NCBI RefSeq assembly: GCF_024707545.1
Contig: NZ_CP062229.1
Location: 5,313,501-5,377,500 of the forward strand
Direction of reading: 5' to 3'
DNA: 64,000 nt
DNA from: Mesorhizobium onobrychidis
Lineage (GTDB): Bacteria; Pseudomonadota; Alphaproteobacteria; Rhizobiales; Rhizobiaceae
Shown here: positions 54,080 through 62,571 of the stretch, one piece after another
Numbering within the stretch: the first letter of the stretch is position 1
Layout of the letters: each line of letters starts with the position of its first letter
Made by a program: the position numbers and the translations under genes
The notes under the pieces: generated by a model
Databases searched by the model: none
What the model saw: the letters and a program-made list of their open reading frames with translations, nothing else
What the model was told of the DNA's origin: nothing

Positions 54080-54101
54080 ACGGCGCCCGGAGGCGCCGTT
54101 G
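54080..54101. terminator. Bidirectional terminator between sufE and mucR
   Basis: Perfect 9-bp stem AACGGCGCC / GGCGCCGTT, four-base loop CGGA, between convergent stops. Confidence 0.75.
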
Positions 54102-54132
54102 ATCGTTCAACCCACGTTGGGAAGAGCCGGTG

Positions 54133-54558
54133 TCAGCGCCCCTTGCGCTTGCGGCCGAGACCCATCTTCTTGGCGAGCTGTGAGCGGGCGGCAGCATAGT
54201 TGGGGGCAACCATCGGGTAGCTTGCGTCCAGGCCCCATTTTTCACGATACTCGTCCGGCGTCAGACCGTAATGGGTCATCAAGTGACGCTTCAGCGACTT
54301 GAACTTCTTGCCGTCTTCAAGACAGACGATGTAGTCGTCATGGACGGAGCGTTTCGGGTTTACTGCCGGCTTCTGCTTGTCGGCAGGAGGCTGTTCACTG
54401 GCCCCGCCCACGCGCCCGAGGGCGGCATGGACATCGGCGATGAGGCTCGGCAGCTCGCCGACCGGCACCGGATTGTTGCTGACATAGGCGGCTACGACGT
54501 CGGCCGTCAATTCGATCAGCGCATCACTATTTCTGGAAGGTGTTTCGATAATATCCAT
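54133..54558 (-). CDS. Ros/MucR-family regulator with C-x2-D finger
   Basis: 141 residues. N-terminal dimer region ([20 protein letters not shown]), then the finger [21 protein letters not shown] and the C-terminal [26 protein letters not shown]. In MucR/Ros the finger is Cys79-x2-Cys82-x9-His92-x3-His96; here Cys79, His92 and His96 are kept but position 82 is Asp. Ros homologues of Mesorhizobium loti that fold without zinc have the same kind of change. MucR represses many genes of surface polysaccharide, motility and cell cycle. Confidence 0.92.
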   Translation of the reverse strand: MDIIETPSRNSDALIELTADVVAAYVSNNPVPVGELPSLIADVHAALGRVGGASEQPPADKQKPAVNPKRSVHDDYIVCLEDGKKFKSLKRHLMTHYGLTPDEYREKWGLDASYPMVAPNYAAARSQLAKKMGLGRKRKGR

Positions 54559-54985
54559 GGCTTCCTGGCCCCAACGTGAGTTGTTTCTACCTGCGCCCTA
54601 TTTTTGATAGGTCGGGCATCGCGCGAAATTTTTGCAGGAAAGAGCCTCTGCGATTCGCGTCGCAGCATCCTAATGAGCCACTAAACCAAGTAAGTCAATT
54701 CGCTTCTTGCGCTGTATTCATCGATGGCAATAAAATATTCGACGATCAGCTTCAACCTTTCGTGCACTCTGTAACTTTGCGATATTTTCTGGGCAGACCA
54801 GCAGCGGCGGACGCCCGGTCGAGCTGCCGTTACATCCATGAGAGCCAGTAAAAAAATCTCAATGCTTGGCTATGCTTGGTTGTGGCGCAGGCTAGCTGGT
54901 TGTTTTCAGAGTCCACAAAACCATAGGTTGCGATTTGCTGTTTGCAAGCAAGCCGGAATCAGCACCGCGGACCGGCAGCGATCCA
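54559..54985. other. Long upstream region of the mucR-like gene
   Basis: 427 bases, AT-rich in part, with the mucR promoter. AGGAAG precedes the start codon by two bases. Contains a repeated GCTTGGCTATGCTTGG stretch near 54862. No supported gene; MucR genes of this group are often autoregulated from long leaders. Confidence 0.45.
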
Positions 54986-55457
54986 TCAATGTGGGGTGAT
55001 GTATTTTCCGTAGACCCAGCCGGTTACGAAATTGCCGTTCTGTGCCGGATCATGCCAGACTTCGCACCAGCGATAGCGGATCTTCTGTTCCTGCTTCCAG
55101 CGCATGACCCCGAAAATCGGAATCGATTTTCGGAAAGGATCATGCGCAGATTCAAAGGTTCTACAGCGTCCTTTGCGCGTCCAGAGGACGCGCGGCGCTG
55201 TAGTGCGGCTGCTTGGCGATGTCGAGCAGGTTTATGCCGCCGGTGCATTTCCCGGTCATCTGCAAAACGGCACCGTTGGGATAAGCAGCCTGCTTCTGGG
55301 ATGCCCCCGCCGGATACTTGCGCACGTTGAGCGTGTCGCCAAACGGGACGTTGGTCACTTGCCAAGCTGCGAACACGGTTGCATGAGATTGGCCGGTAAG
55401 GACCAAAACTGTCGAAGCGACGGCGAAAGCCGCGGCAGCGTGAAAACGGAATTTCAT
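54986..55457 (-). pseudogene. SH3-domain exported protein, split by a palindromic repeat
   Basis: The N-terminal part (55457 down to 55206) encodes a signal peptide (MKFRFHAAAAFAVASTVLVL) and an SH3-like domain (VPFGDTLNVRKYPA, MTGKCTGGINLLDIAKQP). A family C repeat then interrupts it, giving a premature end ...LDAQRTL after 98 residues. The missing C-terminus is intact beyond the repeat in another frame (55102 to 54986): RWKQEQKIRYRWCEVWHDP, then NGNFVTGWVYGKYITPH and a stop. Deleting 103 bases (55103-55205) joins both parts in frame. The truncated 98-residue form might still be made. Confidence 0.85.
55103..55203. repeat. Palindromic repeat element, family C, copy 1 (inserted in the SH3 gene)
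   Basis: About 101 bp, starting CATGACCCCGAAAATCGG with an internal CGAAAATCGG...CGATTTTCG dyad and ending in the large palindrome CTACAGCGTCC...GGCGCTGTAG. Copies 2 (opposite orientation) and 3 (same orientation) are at 57683-57782 and 62304-62403. Confidence 0.85.
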
Positions 55458-55572
55458 TTTTCTCTCTCCGCCGGCTCATCTTCTGGAGCCGGCGAAAACT
55501 TACTCCGGCTCTTGAACCTGCGCTGATCGGCGTGTTCATTCGCCATTCAAGTAACTTCCACAGCGAGACGCA

Positions 55573-57726
55573 ATGACCCGAACCCCAGCATTTCCGACTG
55601 CCAGTTCGCCGCAACCAGAGAAGCGACCGGTCTTCGACCTACATCATGGAGTAACCCGGACGGACGACTATGCCTGGCTGAGAGCCGACAATTGGCAAGA
55701 GATGTTCAGGGATCCGTCCCTGCTCGACAGCCAGATCCGCGCTCATCTCGAGGCCGAGAACACCTATCAGGCGGCGTTGATGGCCGACACCGCCCAGTTG
55801 CGGAAGCAACTTTTCAAGGAGATGAAGGGCCGCATCAAGGAAGACGATTCTTCCGTGCCGATGAAGGATGGGCCGTATGCCTATGGGTCATCTTTCAAGC
55901 TTGGCGGCGAGCAGCCGCGTTATTTCCGCACGCCGCGCGATGGCGGCGACCAGCAGATCCTGCTCGACGGCGACCTCGAGGCCGAAGGCAAGGCCTATTT
56001 TCGCCTCGGTGGCGTCGACCATTCGGCCGATCACGGCAAGCTCCTGTGGGCGTTCGACGACAAGGGCTCCGAATTCTTCACGCTTCGTGTGCGCGATCTT
56101 ACCAGCGGCAAGGAACTGCCGGACAGGATTCCGGACACAGGTGGCGGCGGCGTGTGGGATCCCGGCAACGACGGATTCTTCTACACCCGCCTCGATCCCA
56201 ACCACCGTCCCTCCAAGGTGCTGTTCCATGCCCTTGGCGACAGTCCTGAGAACGACCGGCTGATCTACGAAGAAACCGATCCAGGCTTCTTCATGAATGT
56301 CGGCGGCACACGCTCCAACGAGTGGATCATGGTCGGCATCAACGACCACGAGACCTCGGAATATCGCATCATGAGCGCCAGCGAGCCGTTCGCCGAACCG
56401 AAGCTGGTTTCGCCGCGTGAGACCGGCCTGCAATACGACCTCGAAGAAGGCGGCGATATCTTCTTCATTCTCACCAACGCCGACGGCGCCAAGGATTTCA
56501 AGATCATGACGGCGCCGGCGAGCGACCCGGTGCGCGCCAACTGGCAGGAAATGGTGCCGCACGAAGCGGGCCGGCTGATCCTTTCGGTGATCGGCTTCAA
56601 GGACCATATGGTCAGGCTTGAACGCAAGGAAGGCCTGCCGCGCATCGTCGTGCGTGACCGCAAGAGCGGCGAGGAACACCTTATCTCCTTCGACGAGGAA
56701 GCCTTCTCGCTCGGCCTGTCGGGATCCTATGAATACGACACCGAGATCATGCGCTTTTCCTACTCGTCCATGACAACTCCGGCGCAGGTCTTCGACTATA
56801 ATATGCGGACCCGCGAGCGCGTGCTGCTGAAGACCCAGGAAGTTCCGTCCGGTCACGACCCGGACCATTACGTGACACGCCGGCTGATGGCGCCCGCCGC
56901 CGACGGCGAACTGGTGCCGATCTCGCTCATCCACCATCGCGACACGCCGCTCGACGGCTCAGCGCCTTGCCTGCTTTACGGCTACGGCTCCTACGGCATC
57001 ACGGTCCCGGCCGCCTTCAACACCAATTTGTTTTCGCTGGTCGACCGCGGTTTCGTCTACGCGATTGCCCATATCCGCGGCGGCAAAGACAAGGGCTATG
57101 GCTGGTACGACGACGGCAAGCGGGCGCACAAGATGAACACGTTCACCGATTTCATCGCGGTCGCACACCACCTCGTCGCCGAGCGCTACACGGCCCATGA
57201 CCGCATTGTCGCACAGGGCGGCTCGGCCGGTGGCATGCTGATGGGCGCGATCGCCAACATGGCGCCGGAATGCTTCGGCGGCATCGTCGCCGAGGTTCCG
57301 TTCGTCGACGTACTCACCACCATGCTCGACGCGACCTTGCCGCTGACGCCACCGGAATGGCCTGAATGGGGCAACCCCATCGCTGCGGAGGAAGACTACC
57401 GGACGATCGCCGCCTACTCGCCCTACGACAATATCGCCGCGCTTGACTATCCACCAATCCTGGCGCTTGCCGGCCTCACCGACCCGCGTGTCACCTACTG
57501 GGAGCCGGCCAAATGGGTGGCGCGGCTGCGAGACCGCAAGACCGGCGACAATCCGGTGCTGTTCAAGATCAACATGGACTCCGGTCATGCCGGCGCATCC
57601 GGCCGGTTTTCCAGGCTCGAGGAAATCGCCTTCACCTATGCGTTTGCGCTGAAGGTGGCGGGCAAGGCCGACCTTGCCACCACCACAGCGCCGCCCATCC
57701 TTTTGGACGCGCAAAGGGCGCTGTAG
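55573..57726 (+). CDS. ptrB: Oligopeptidase B (S9 prolyl-oligopeptidase family)
   Basis: 717 residues. N-terminal beta-propeller, C-terminal hydrolase domain with catalytic Ser551 (QGGSAGGML), Asp637 (GLTDPRV) and His672 (SGHAG). It cleaves short peptides after Arg or Lys in the cytoplasm. The ATG follows a short leader. The last 14 or so codons (after DLATTT: APPILLDAQRAL and stop) come from a family C repeat, so the natural C-terminus was replaced or extended. Confidence 0.93.
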   Translation: MTRTPAFPTASSPQPEKRPVFDLHHGVTRTDDYAWLRADNWQEMFRDPSLLDSQIRAHLEAENTYQAALMADTAQLRKQLFKEMKGRIKEDDSSVPMKDGPYAYGSSFKLGGEQPRYFRTPRDGGDQQILLDGDLEAEGKAYFRLGGVDHSADHGKLLWAFDDKGSEFFTLRVRDLTSGKELPDRIPDTGGGGVWDPGNDGFFYTRLDPNHRPSKVLFHALGDSPENDRLIYEETDPGFFMNVGGTRSNEWIMVGINDHETSEYRIMSASEPFAEPKLVSPRETGLQYDLEEGGDIFFILTNADGAKDFKIMTAPASDPVRANWQEMVPHEAGRLILSVIGFKDHMVRLERKEGLPRIVVRDRKSGEEHLISFDEEAFSLGLSGSYEYDTEIMRFSYSSMTTPAQVFDYNMRTRERVLLKTQEVPSGHDPDHYVTRRLMAPAADGELVPISLIHHRDTPLDGSAPCLLYGYGSYGITVPAAFNTNLFSLVDRGFVYAIAHIRGGKDKGYGWYDDGKRAHKMNTFTDFIAVAHHLVAERYTAHDRIVAQGGSAGGMLMGAIANMAPECFGGIVAEVPFVDVLTTMLDATLPLTPPEWPEWGNPIAAEEDYRTIAAYSPYDNIAALDYPPILALAGLTDPRVTYWEPAKWVARLRDRKTGDNPVLFKINMDSGHAGASGRFSRLEEIAFTYAFALKVAGKADLATTTAPPILLDAQRAL

Positions 57727-57782
57727 GAGCTTGATCTTGCGCACGATCCCCAGCGGGAAATCGATTCCGATTTCGGGTCATG
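57683..57782. repeat. Palindromic repeat element, family C, copy 2 (inverted)
   Basis: The reverse complement reads CATGACCCGAAATCGGAATC... and ends in the palindrome near CCACAGCG. Its 5' part is translated as the end of oligopeptidase B. Confidence 0.8.
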
Positions 57783-57887
57783 GCGTGGCTGATTTTCCGC
57801 TCGCAATTGCGATGGCCGCGCGCTACCCAATGCGCGGCTTTTCGCAGCCGCGCCACCAAAATCGTCCAGTCACGCCAAGGGTCCGCC

Positions 57888-58271
57888 ATGTTGCTCGTCG
57901 ACGTCTATCTCGACAAATCGCCCATTCAGGGCATCGGTGTCTTTGCCAAGAACCACATCCCACGCGGCACACTGGTTTGGAAGCTCGATCCCAATTACGA
58001 CCGGCGCATCCCGGTCGAGACCTATGAGCGCGAAACCGGACCGATCAAAGCCTATCTCGATCGCTATTCCTATCCCGACCGGCGCGACCCGAACTACATC
58101 GTCTTCGAAGCCGACGACGCGCGCTACATGAACCATGCCGATGACCCGAATTGCGACGTCTCCTCGCCCGAGGAGACGTATGCGTCGCGCGACATCGCGC
58201 CCGGCGAGGAAATGACCTGCAACTACAATCATTTCTTCGAAGCCGGCTTCGATTTCCTCGGCGACCGCTGA
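57888..58271 (+). CDS. Small SET-domain protein
   Basis: 127 residues, a minimal SET domain: GIGVFAKNHIPRG at the start, YMNHADDPNCDVSS (residues 81-94, the N-H-x-x-x-P-N cofactor motif) and GEEMTCNYNHF (Tyr113). These give the S-adenosylmethionine and lysine sites, so it could be a protein lysine methyltransferase. The frame is open to 57780 but the ATG at 57888 follows AAGGG and begins the conserved part. Similar small SET proteins occur in many proteobacteria; the substrate is unknown. Confidence 0.88.
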   Translation: MLLVDVYLDKSPIQGIGVFAKNHIPRGTLVWKLDPNYDRRIPVETYERETGPIKAYLDRYSYPDRRDPNYIVFEADDARYMNHADDPNCDVSSPEETYASRDIAPGEEMTCNYNHFFEAGFDFLGDR

Positions 58272-58299
58272 CGCGCCGCCATCCCGTCCGGTTTTCGCG

Positions 58300-59250
58300 T
58301 CAGCTCGAAGGTTGCTTGCGCGCCGGATAGCCGCTGGGATGCGGCGGTATGGCCTTCAGATAGGCTGATATCGCCGCCCGGTCCTCGGGCGTCAGCTCGG
58401 CCATGTTTCTCTGCACGTCGACCATGGCGCCGCCCACAGAATCGAAATCCGGCATGAAGCCGGTTTCGAGAAAGTAGGCGATGTCGGCCTCCGACCAGTC
58501 GCCGATGCCGCCTTCGCCCGAGGTGATGTTCGGCACGATACCGCTGCCTTCGGCAGCAGTGGCTCCGGCCAGCCATTCGCTCTTCCTGGTGCCGCCAGCA
58601 AAATCACGCGGCGTGTGGCATTCGCCGCAATGGCCCGGCCCTTCGACCAGGTAGCGGCCGGCCATCACCGGATCCGGCGTGCCATCGGGGAAGGAAACCA
58701 CCGGCTGGTCACTGAAATAGAGACGTTTCCACAGCCCGATGCCGCGACGGATGTTGAACGGGAATCCCAGCGAACTGGGCGGCGCCTTGCCGGCGACCGC
58801 CGGAAGCGTTTTCAGGAAGGCATGGAGATCGGCAATGTCGGCCGGCTTCATGCGCGCGTAGGATGCATAGGGAAACGCCGGATAGAAGTGCTCGCCGCTC
58901 GGCGACACGCCCTTCAGCATGGCATTGGCGAGGTCTTCGACCGACCAGGCGCCGATACCGTCCTTGGCATCCTGCGAGATGTTCGGTGGCACGAAGGTGC
59001 CGAACGGTGTCTTGAGTTCGAGACCGCCAGCCAGTTGAAGGCGGGCATCGCCTCGCGAGCCTGGTTTCGCATGACAGGACGTGCAGCCTCCGGCATAAAA
59101 AATCCGCTTGCCCCTGGCGGCATCGCCGGGGCCGAGCTGCGCCAGGGTCTCAGTGTCGAGCCTGACCGGCGCCGACAACAGCCACCCGGCAACCGCGCCG
59201 ACGCCGCCTAGAACGAGGGCGGCGCCGACAATCTTTTTCAGCAGGCGCAT
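58300..59250 (-). CDS. Membrane-anchored di-heme cytochrome c
   Basis: 316 residues with an N-terminal anchor (IVGAALVLGGVGAVAGWLL) and two c-heme sites: GGCTSCHAKP (Cys56, Cys59, His60) and GHCGECHTPR (Cys208, Cys211, His212). The layout matches the di-heme cytochrome subunit family of alcohol/aldehyde dehydrogenase-type chains. It carries periplasmic electrons to a quinone or oxidase. The gene follows a c'-type cytochrome by nine bases and both are probably one operon. Confidence 0.9.
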   Translation of the reverse strand: MRLLKKIVGAALVLGGVGAVAGWLLSAPVRLDTETLAQLGPGDAARGKRIFYAGGCTSCHAKPGSRGDARLQLAGGLELKTPFGTFVPPNISQDAKDGIGAWSVEDLANAMLKGVSPSGEHFYPAFPYASYARMKPADIADLHAFLKTLPAVAGKAPPSSLGFPFNIRRGIGLWKRLYFSDQPVVSFPDGTPDPVMAGRYLVEGPGHCGECHTPRDFAGGTRKSEWLAGATAAEGSGIVPNITSGEGGIGDWSEADIAYFLETGFMPDFDSVGGAMVDVQRNMAELTPEDRAAISAYLKAIPPHPSGYPARKQPSS

Positions 59251-59259
59251 CGCCCGCTA

Positions 59260-59697
59260 TCAGTCCTTTTTTATCCGATAGGTCTCATGGCAGGTGCCGC
59301 AATCGCCGCCGATGGTGTTGAACTGCGCCTTCAAGGCATCGACGTCCGCGGGGGCGGCGGCGACCGCAGCCTTGACGTCGGCGAGATACTTGTCGTGAGT
59401 TGCCTTGAAACCGGCCATGTCTTGCCAGATCTTGGGAGCAGCCGTGGTGTCGCCGGTGTCGCTGCCGGCCGGGAAAAGCGCGTCGATATCGAGTTTTTCG
59501 GCATTAGCCTGAAGCGCCTGCAACGACGTCATCACGGCTGCGGCATCGAAAGGGTTTTCGCCCTTGACCACTTTCGACAATCCGCCGGCGATCTTGCCAC
59601 GTTCCTTCATCAGGGCCTGCCGGTCCAGGATCGGATCGGCAACTGCCACTGACCCGGCGAAGGCGAGCATCGAGATGGCGAGGATAAGCTTTCTCAT
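59260..59697 (-). CDS. Cytochrome c' (class II type)
   Basis: 145 residues: signal MRKLILAISMLAFAGSVAVA, four-helix bundle, and C-terminal heme motif CGTCH (Cys133, Cys136, His137) in GGDCGTCHETYRIKKD. This is cytochrome c'/c-556 type, which in other bacteria binds NO or buffers electrons. First gene of the pair with the di-heme cytochrome. Confidence 0.92.
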   Translation of the reverse strand: MRKLILAISMLAFAGSVAVADPILDRQALMKERGKIAGGLSKVVKGENPFDAAAVMTSLQALQANAEKLDIDALFPAGSDTGDTTAAPKIWQDMAGFKATHDKYLADVKAAVAAAPADVDALKAQFNTIGGDCGTCHETYRIKKD

Positions 59698-59856
59698 TCA
59701 ACTGGCTCCATGATGAAGACGTTTCGGGGTGAAGGCATTTCCGCAACGCATCGATAACGGCAAAGGTGGCTTAAAAATTCCGGAAATTCGCCTCACGCCT
59801 GTGTGAATTTCTGTGACGGTCGTTCTTGCGCTGGAAATGGCGGCCGATGTTGATCC

Positions 59857-59885
59857 AAAAAAGCCCCGGTTTTGCCGGGGCTTTT
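59857..59885 (-). terminator. Rho-independent terminator of the sod gene
   Basis: Perfect 11-bp stem AAAAGCCCCGG / CCGGGGCTTTT with a five-base loop, T-run on the minus strand, 19 bases after the stop of the superoxide dismutase gene. Confidence 0.9.
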
Positions 59886-59903
59886 CTGCAACTCGATCAG
59901 ACC

Positions 59904-60500
59904 TTACGCCTTTTCATAGAGCTCAAGGACATGGTCCCAGTTGATGAGACTGTCGACGAAGGCTTCGAGATATTTCGGCCGGGCGTTGCGATAGTCGATG
60001 TAATAGGAGTGCTCCCAGACATCGACGCCCAGGATCGGCGTCGCGCCATGGACGAGCGGGTTCTCGCCGTTCGGCGTCTTCGAGATCGCAAGCTTGCCGT
60101 CCTTGACCGACACCCAGGCCCAGCCTGAACCGAACTGGGTGGTTCCGGCGGCGATGAAGTCGGCCTTGAACTTATCGTAGCCGCCAAGGTCGCTGTCGAA
60201 CGCCTTTTGCAGCGCGCCCGGCAATTTGGTGCCGCCGCCACCCTTCTTCATCCACTTCCAGAAATGTATGTGGTTGTAGTGCTGGGCGGCATTGTTGAAG
60301 AGCCCGGCATTCTTGCCGAAGGACTGTTTCACAACCTCTTCGACCGACAAATCGCCGAGCCCGGCTTCGGCAGCCAGCTTGTTGCCGTTGTCGACATAGG
60401 CCTTGTGGTGCTTGTCGTGGTGATACTCCAGCGTCTCCTTCGACATGTAAGGCTGCAAGGCCTCGTAGTCATAGGGCAAGGCGGGCAGTTCAAAAGCCAT
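59904..60500 (-). CDS. sodB: Superoxide dismutase (Fe/Mn family)
   Basis: 198 residues. Metal ligands are His27 (LEYHHDKHH), His77 (AAQHYNHIHFW), Asp160 and His164 (LGVDVWEHSYYIDY). The second-shell FNNAAQHY and GSGWAWV look like the iron type, though cambialistic use is possible. Start at the ATG after GAGGAG; the frame continues upstream without support. It removes superoxide in the cytoplasm. Confidence 0.96.
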   Translation of the reverse strand: MAFELPALPYDYEALQPYMSKETLEYHHDKHHKAYVDNGNKLAAEAGLGDLSVEEVVKQSFGKNAGLFNNAAQHYNHIHFWKWMKKGGGGTKLPGALQKAFDSDLGGYDKFKADFIAAGTTQFGSGWAWVSVKDGKLAISKTPNGENPLVHGATPILGVDVWEHSYYIDYRNARPKYLEAFVDSLINWDHVLELYEKA

Positions 60501-60606
60501 CGGTCGTACTCCTCGTGGAAAAATCCGGTGTCGATACCGGACTAACATAGGTCTGGATTGATGTGGAGCAACTGCGGAATGAAGCGCCGGTTCGCTTTTT
60601 AGCCAG

Positions 60607-61485
60607 TCAGCCGGTCGAAGTCGAATGTGCCCAATCCCAGTAGAGTTCGCGCGCCTTCTTGGCTACAGGCCCGGGCTGGAGATTGCGGTCCTCGATGCGG
60701 GTGACCGGCACGACTTTCGAATGGTTTCCGGTCGAGAATATCTCGTCCGCTTCGAGGAAGTCGCGCACCGACAGCGTCTTCTCGGTGGTCTTGAACCCAT
60801 ACTCGCCAAGCAGCGTCATCGTCCGCGAGCGGGTGATGCCGGACAGGAACGTGCCGTTCGGCGCCGGCGTCAGGACATGACCGTCCTTGACCAGGAAAAT
60901 GTTCGAGGTTCCGGTCTCGGCGACATTGCCCAGCATGTCGAGCACCAGCGCGTTGTCGAAGCCGCGCATCTTGGCTTCGAGGATGGCACGACCGTTGTTG
61001 GGATAAAGGCAGCCGGCCTTGGCGTTGGTCGGCATGGTTTCGATGGTCGGGCGCCGGAACGGCGAGACAGTGACCGAAAAGCCCGCCGGCGAGATCATCG
61101 GCGATTCGTAGAGGCAAAGGCAGAAACGGGTCGAGGCCGGATCTGCCGGTACGCCCATATAGCCGCCATGCTCGGCCCAGTACATCGGCCTTATGTACAC
61201 CGCCGTCTTGCCGTCGAACTTCTTCAGCCCGTTCCAGGTCAGCCCGACGATCTTTTCGGCACTCAAGGATGGTTTGAGACCAAGCGCGATCGCCGAAGCG
61301 TTCACCCTCGCGGCGTGGCGGTCGAGATCTGGGGCGACGCCCTCGAACCAGCGGGCGCCGTCGAACACGCTGGTGCCGAGCCACATGGCGTGGCTGCGCG
61401 GCCCCAGGATGGCGACGTTGCCTTCATACCAGTCGCCATCCACGAAGGTCCATGTCGCGGATTGCGCCGCTGTCGCCAGTGTCAT
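60607..61485 (-). CDS. Branched-chain amino acid aminotransferase-like protein (class IV)
   Basis: 292 residues with PLP lysine Lys156 (TNAKAGCLYPNNGRA), the PLP-phosphate region AETGTSNIFLVKDG and FLSGITRSRTM. It should transfer amino groups between branched-chain amino acids and 2-oxoglutarate, although the family also holds D-amino-acid and aminodeoxychorismate enzymes. Start at the ATG at 61485; the longer frame is unsupported. Divergent from the dehalogenase gene. Confidence 0.88.
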   Translation of the reverse strand: MTLATAAQSATWTFVDGDWYEGNVAILGPRSHAMWLGTSVFDGARWFEGVAPDLDRHAARVNASAIALGLKPSLSAEKIVGLTWNGLKKFDGKTAVYIRPMYWAEHGGYMGVPADPASTRFCLCLYESPMISPAGFSVTVSPFRRPTIETMPTNAKAGCLYPNNGRAILEAKMRGFDNALVLDMLGNVAETGTSNIFLVKDGHVLTPAPNGTFLSGITRSRTMTLLGEYGFKTTEKTLSVRDFLEADEIFSTGNHSKVVPVTRIEDRNLQPGPVAKKARELYWDWAHSTSTG

Positions 61486-61638
61486 CGCTTGTTTCCGTTC
61501 CAGAGCTGTCCCGTCTCGCCATTGGAAGATGCTTTGGCGGCTGCCGTCAACGGGCATGGCTGAGATTTATTGAGGCCAGCGGTCTGTGATTGCAATCTGT
61601 GCTTGCGCCTCGCCTTGCCACGCCGCAAAACTGTCACC

Positions 61639-62301
61639 ATGCGTTATGCGGCTTACGTTTTCGACGCCTACGGCACGCTGTTCGATGTCCATGCCGCCGT
61701 GCGCCGTCATGCCGACCAGATCGGGCCGGAGGGCCAGCTCCTGTCGGAGATCTGGCGCGCCAAGCAGCTAGAATACTCCTGGGTCAGGACGCTGATGGGC
61801 GCCTACGCCGATTTCTGGCAACTCACTGAGCAGGCGCTCGATTTCGCCCTGCGCAAGGTTCCCTCCGCGGACAAGGGGCTCAGGGCCAAGCTGCTCGACG
61901 CCTATTGGCGGCTCGACTGCTATCCGGAGGTGCCGGCCGTGCTCAAGGCGCTCAAAGCGTCTGGCGCCAAGCTGGCGATCCTCTCCAACGGCTCGCCTGA
62001 AATGCTGGAGGCGGCGGTCAAATCGGCCGCGCTCGACCAGTTTCTGGACGACATCTATTCCGTCGATGTCGTCAAGCGCTTCAAGGCCGACCCGTCGGTC
62101 TACGACATGGTCACGACAGGCTGGCGCCTCTATCCGGATGCGGTGTCGTTTCAGTCGTCCAACCGCTGGGACGTCGCCGGCGCCACCAAATTCGGTTTCC
62201 GGACAGTCTGGATCAACCGCTCCAACCAGCCCGAGGAATATCGGGATTTTCCGCCGGCCCTGATCCTGCCCTCGCTCGAAGGCTTGCTGGCCGGAGGCTG
62301 A
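61639..62301 (+). CDS. Type II L-2-haloacid dehalogenase (HAD family)
   Basis: 220 residues. Nucleophile Asp9 in VFDAYGTLFDVH, then the haloacid-dehalogenase signatures ILSNGSPEM, VKRFKADPSVY and SSNRWDVAGATKFGF. It hydrolyses L-2-haloalkanoic acids to D-2-hydroxy acids; in some rhizobia the true substrates are other small acids. Start at ATG 61639. Confidence 0.92.
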   Translation: MRYAAYVFDAYGTLFDVHAAVRRHADQIGPEGQLLSEIWRAKQLEYSWVRTLMGAYADFWQLTEQALDFALRKVPSADKGLRAKLLDAYWRLDCYPEVPAVLKALKASGAKLAILSNGSPEMLEAAVKSAALDQFLDDIYSVDVVKRFKADPSVYDMVTTGWRLYPDAVSFQSSNRWDVAGATKFGFRTVWINRSNQPEEYRDFPPALILPSLEGLLAGG

Positions 62302-62303
62302 CA

Positions 62304-62403
62304 CATGACCCCAAAAATCGGAATCGATGTTGCAAAGGATCATGCGCAAATTAAAGGTGCTACAGCGTCCTTTACGCATCCAAATGGACGCGCAGCGCTG
62401 TAG
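62304..62403. repeat. Palindromic repeat element, family C, copy 3
   Basis: About 100 bp, CATGACCCCAAAAATCGG... to CAGCGCTGTAG, same orientation as copy 1, three bases after the dehalogenase stop. Some internal bases differ (CGATGTTGCAAAGG). Confidence 0.8.
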
Positions 62404-62571
62404 GCCTGTTGCCTCGGCGCAACAGGGGCGGAACCGTCACAGCTTTGCCTTTGTTTGTCCACCCTCAGGCCAGAATCGGAACCGCCTATCGCGCCGGGCA
62501 TTGGTAGGGCTGGCGCCGTACTGATCGGCGTATTGATGTTTGTTTCGATTTGAGACCTAAAAAAGGCAACC

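Noticed and set aside
55024..55614. 196-codon frame running through the SH3 region and the repeat
   Set aside because: It is out of frame with both SH3 fragments and extends into the oligopeptidase gene; the split SH3 reading explains the region better.
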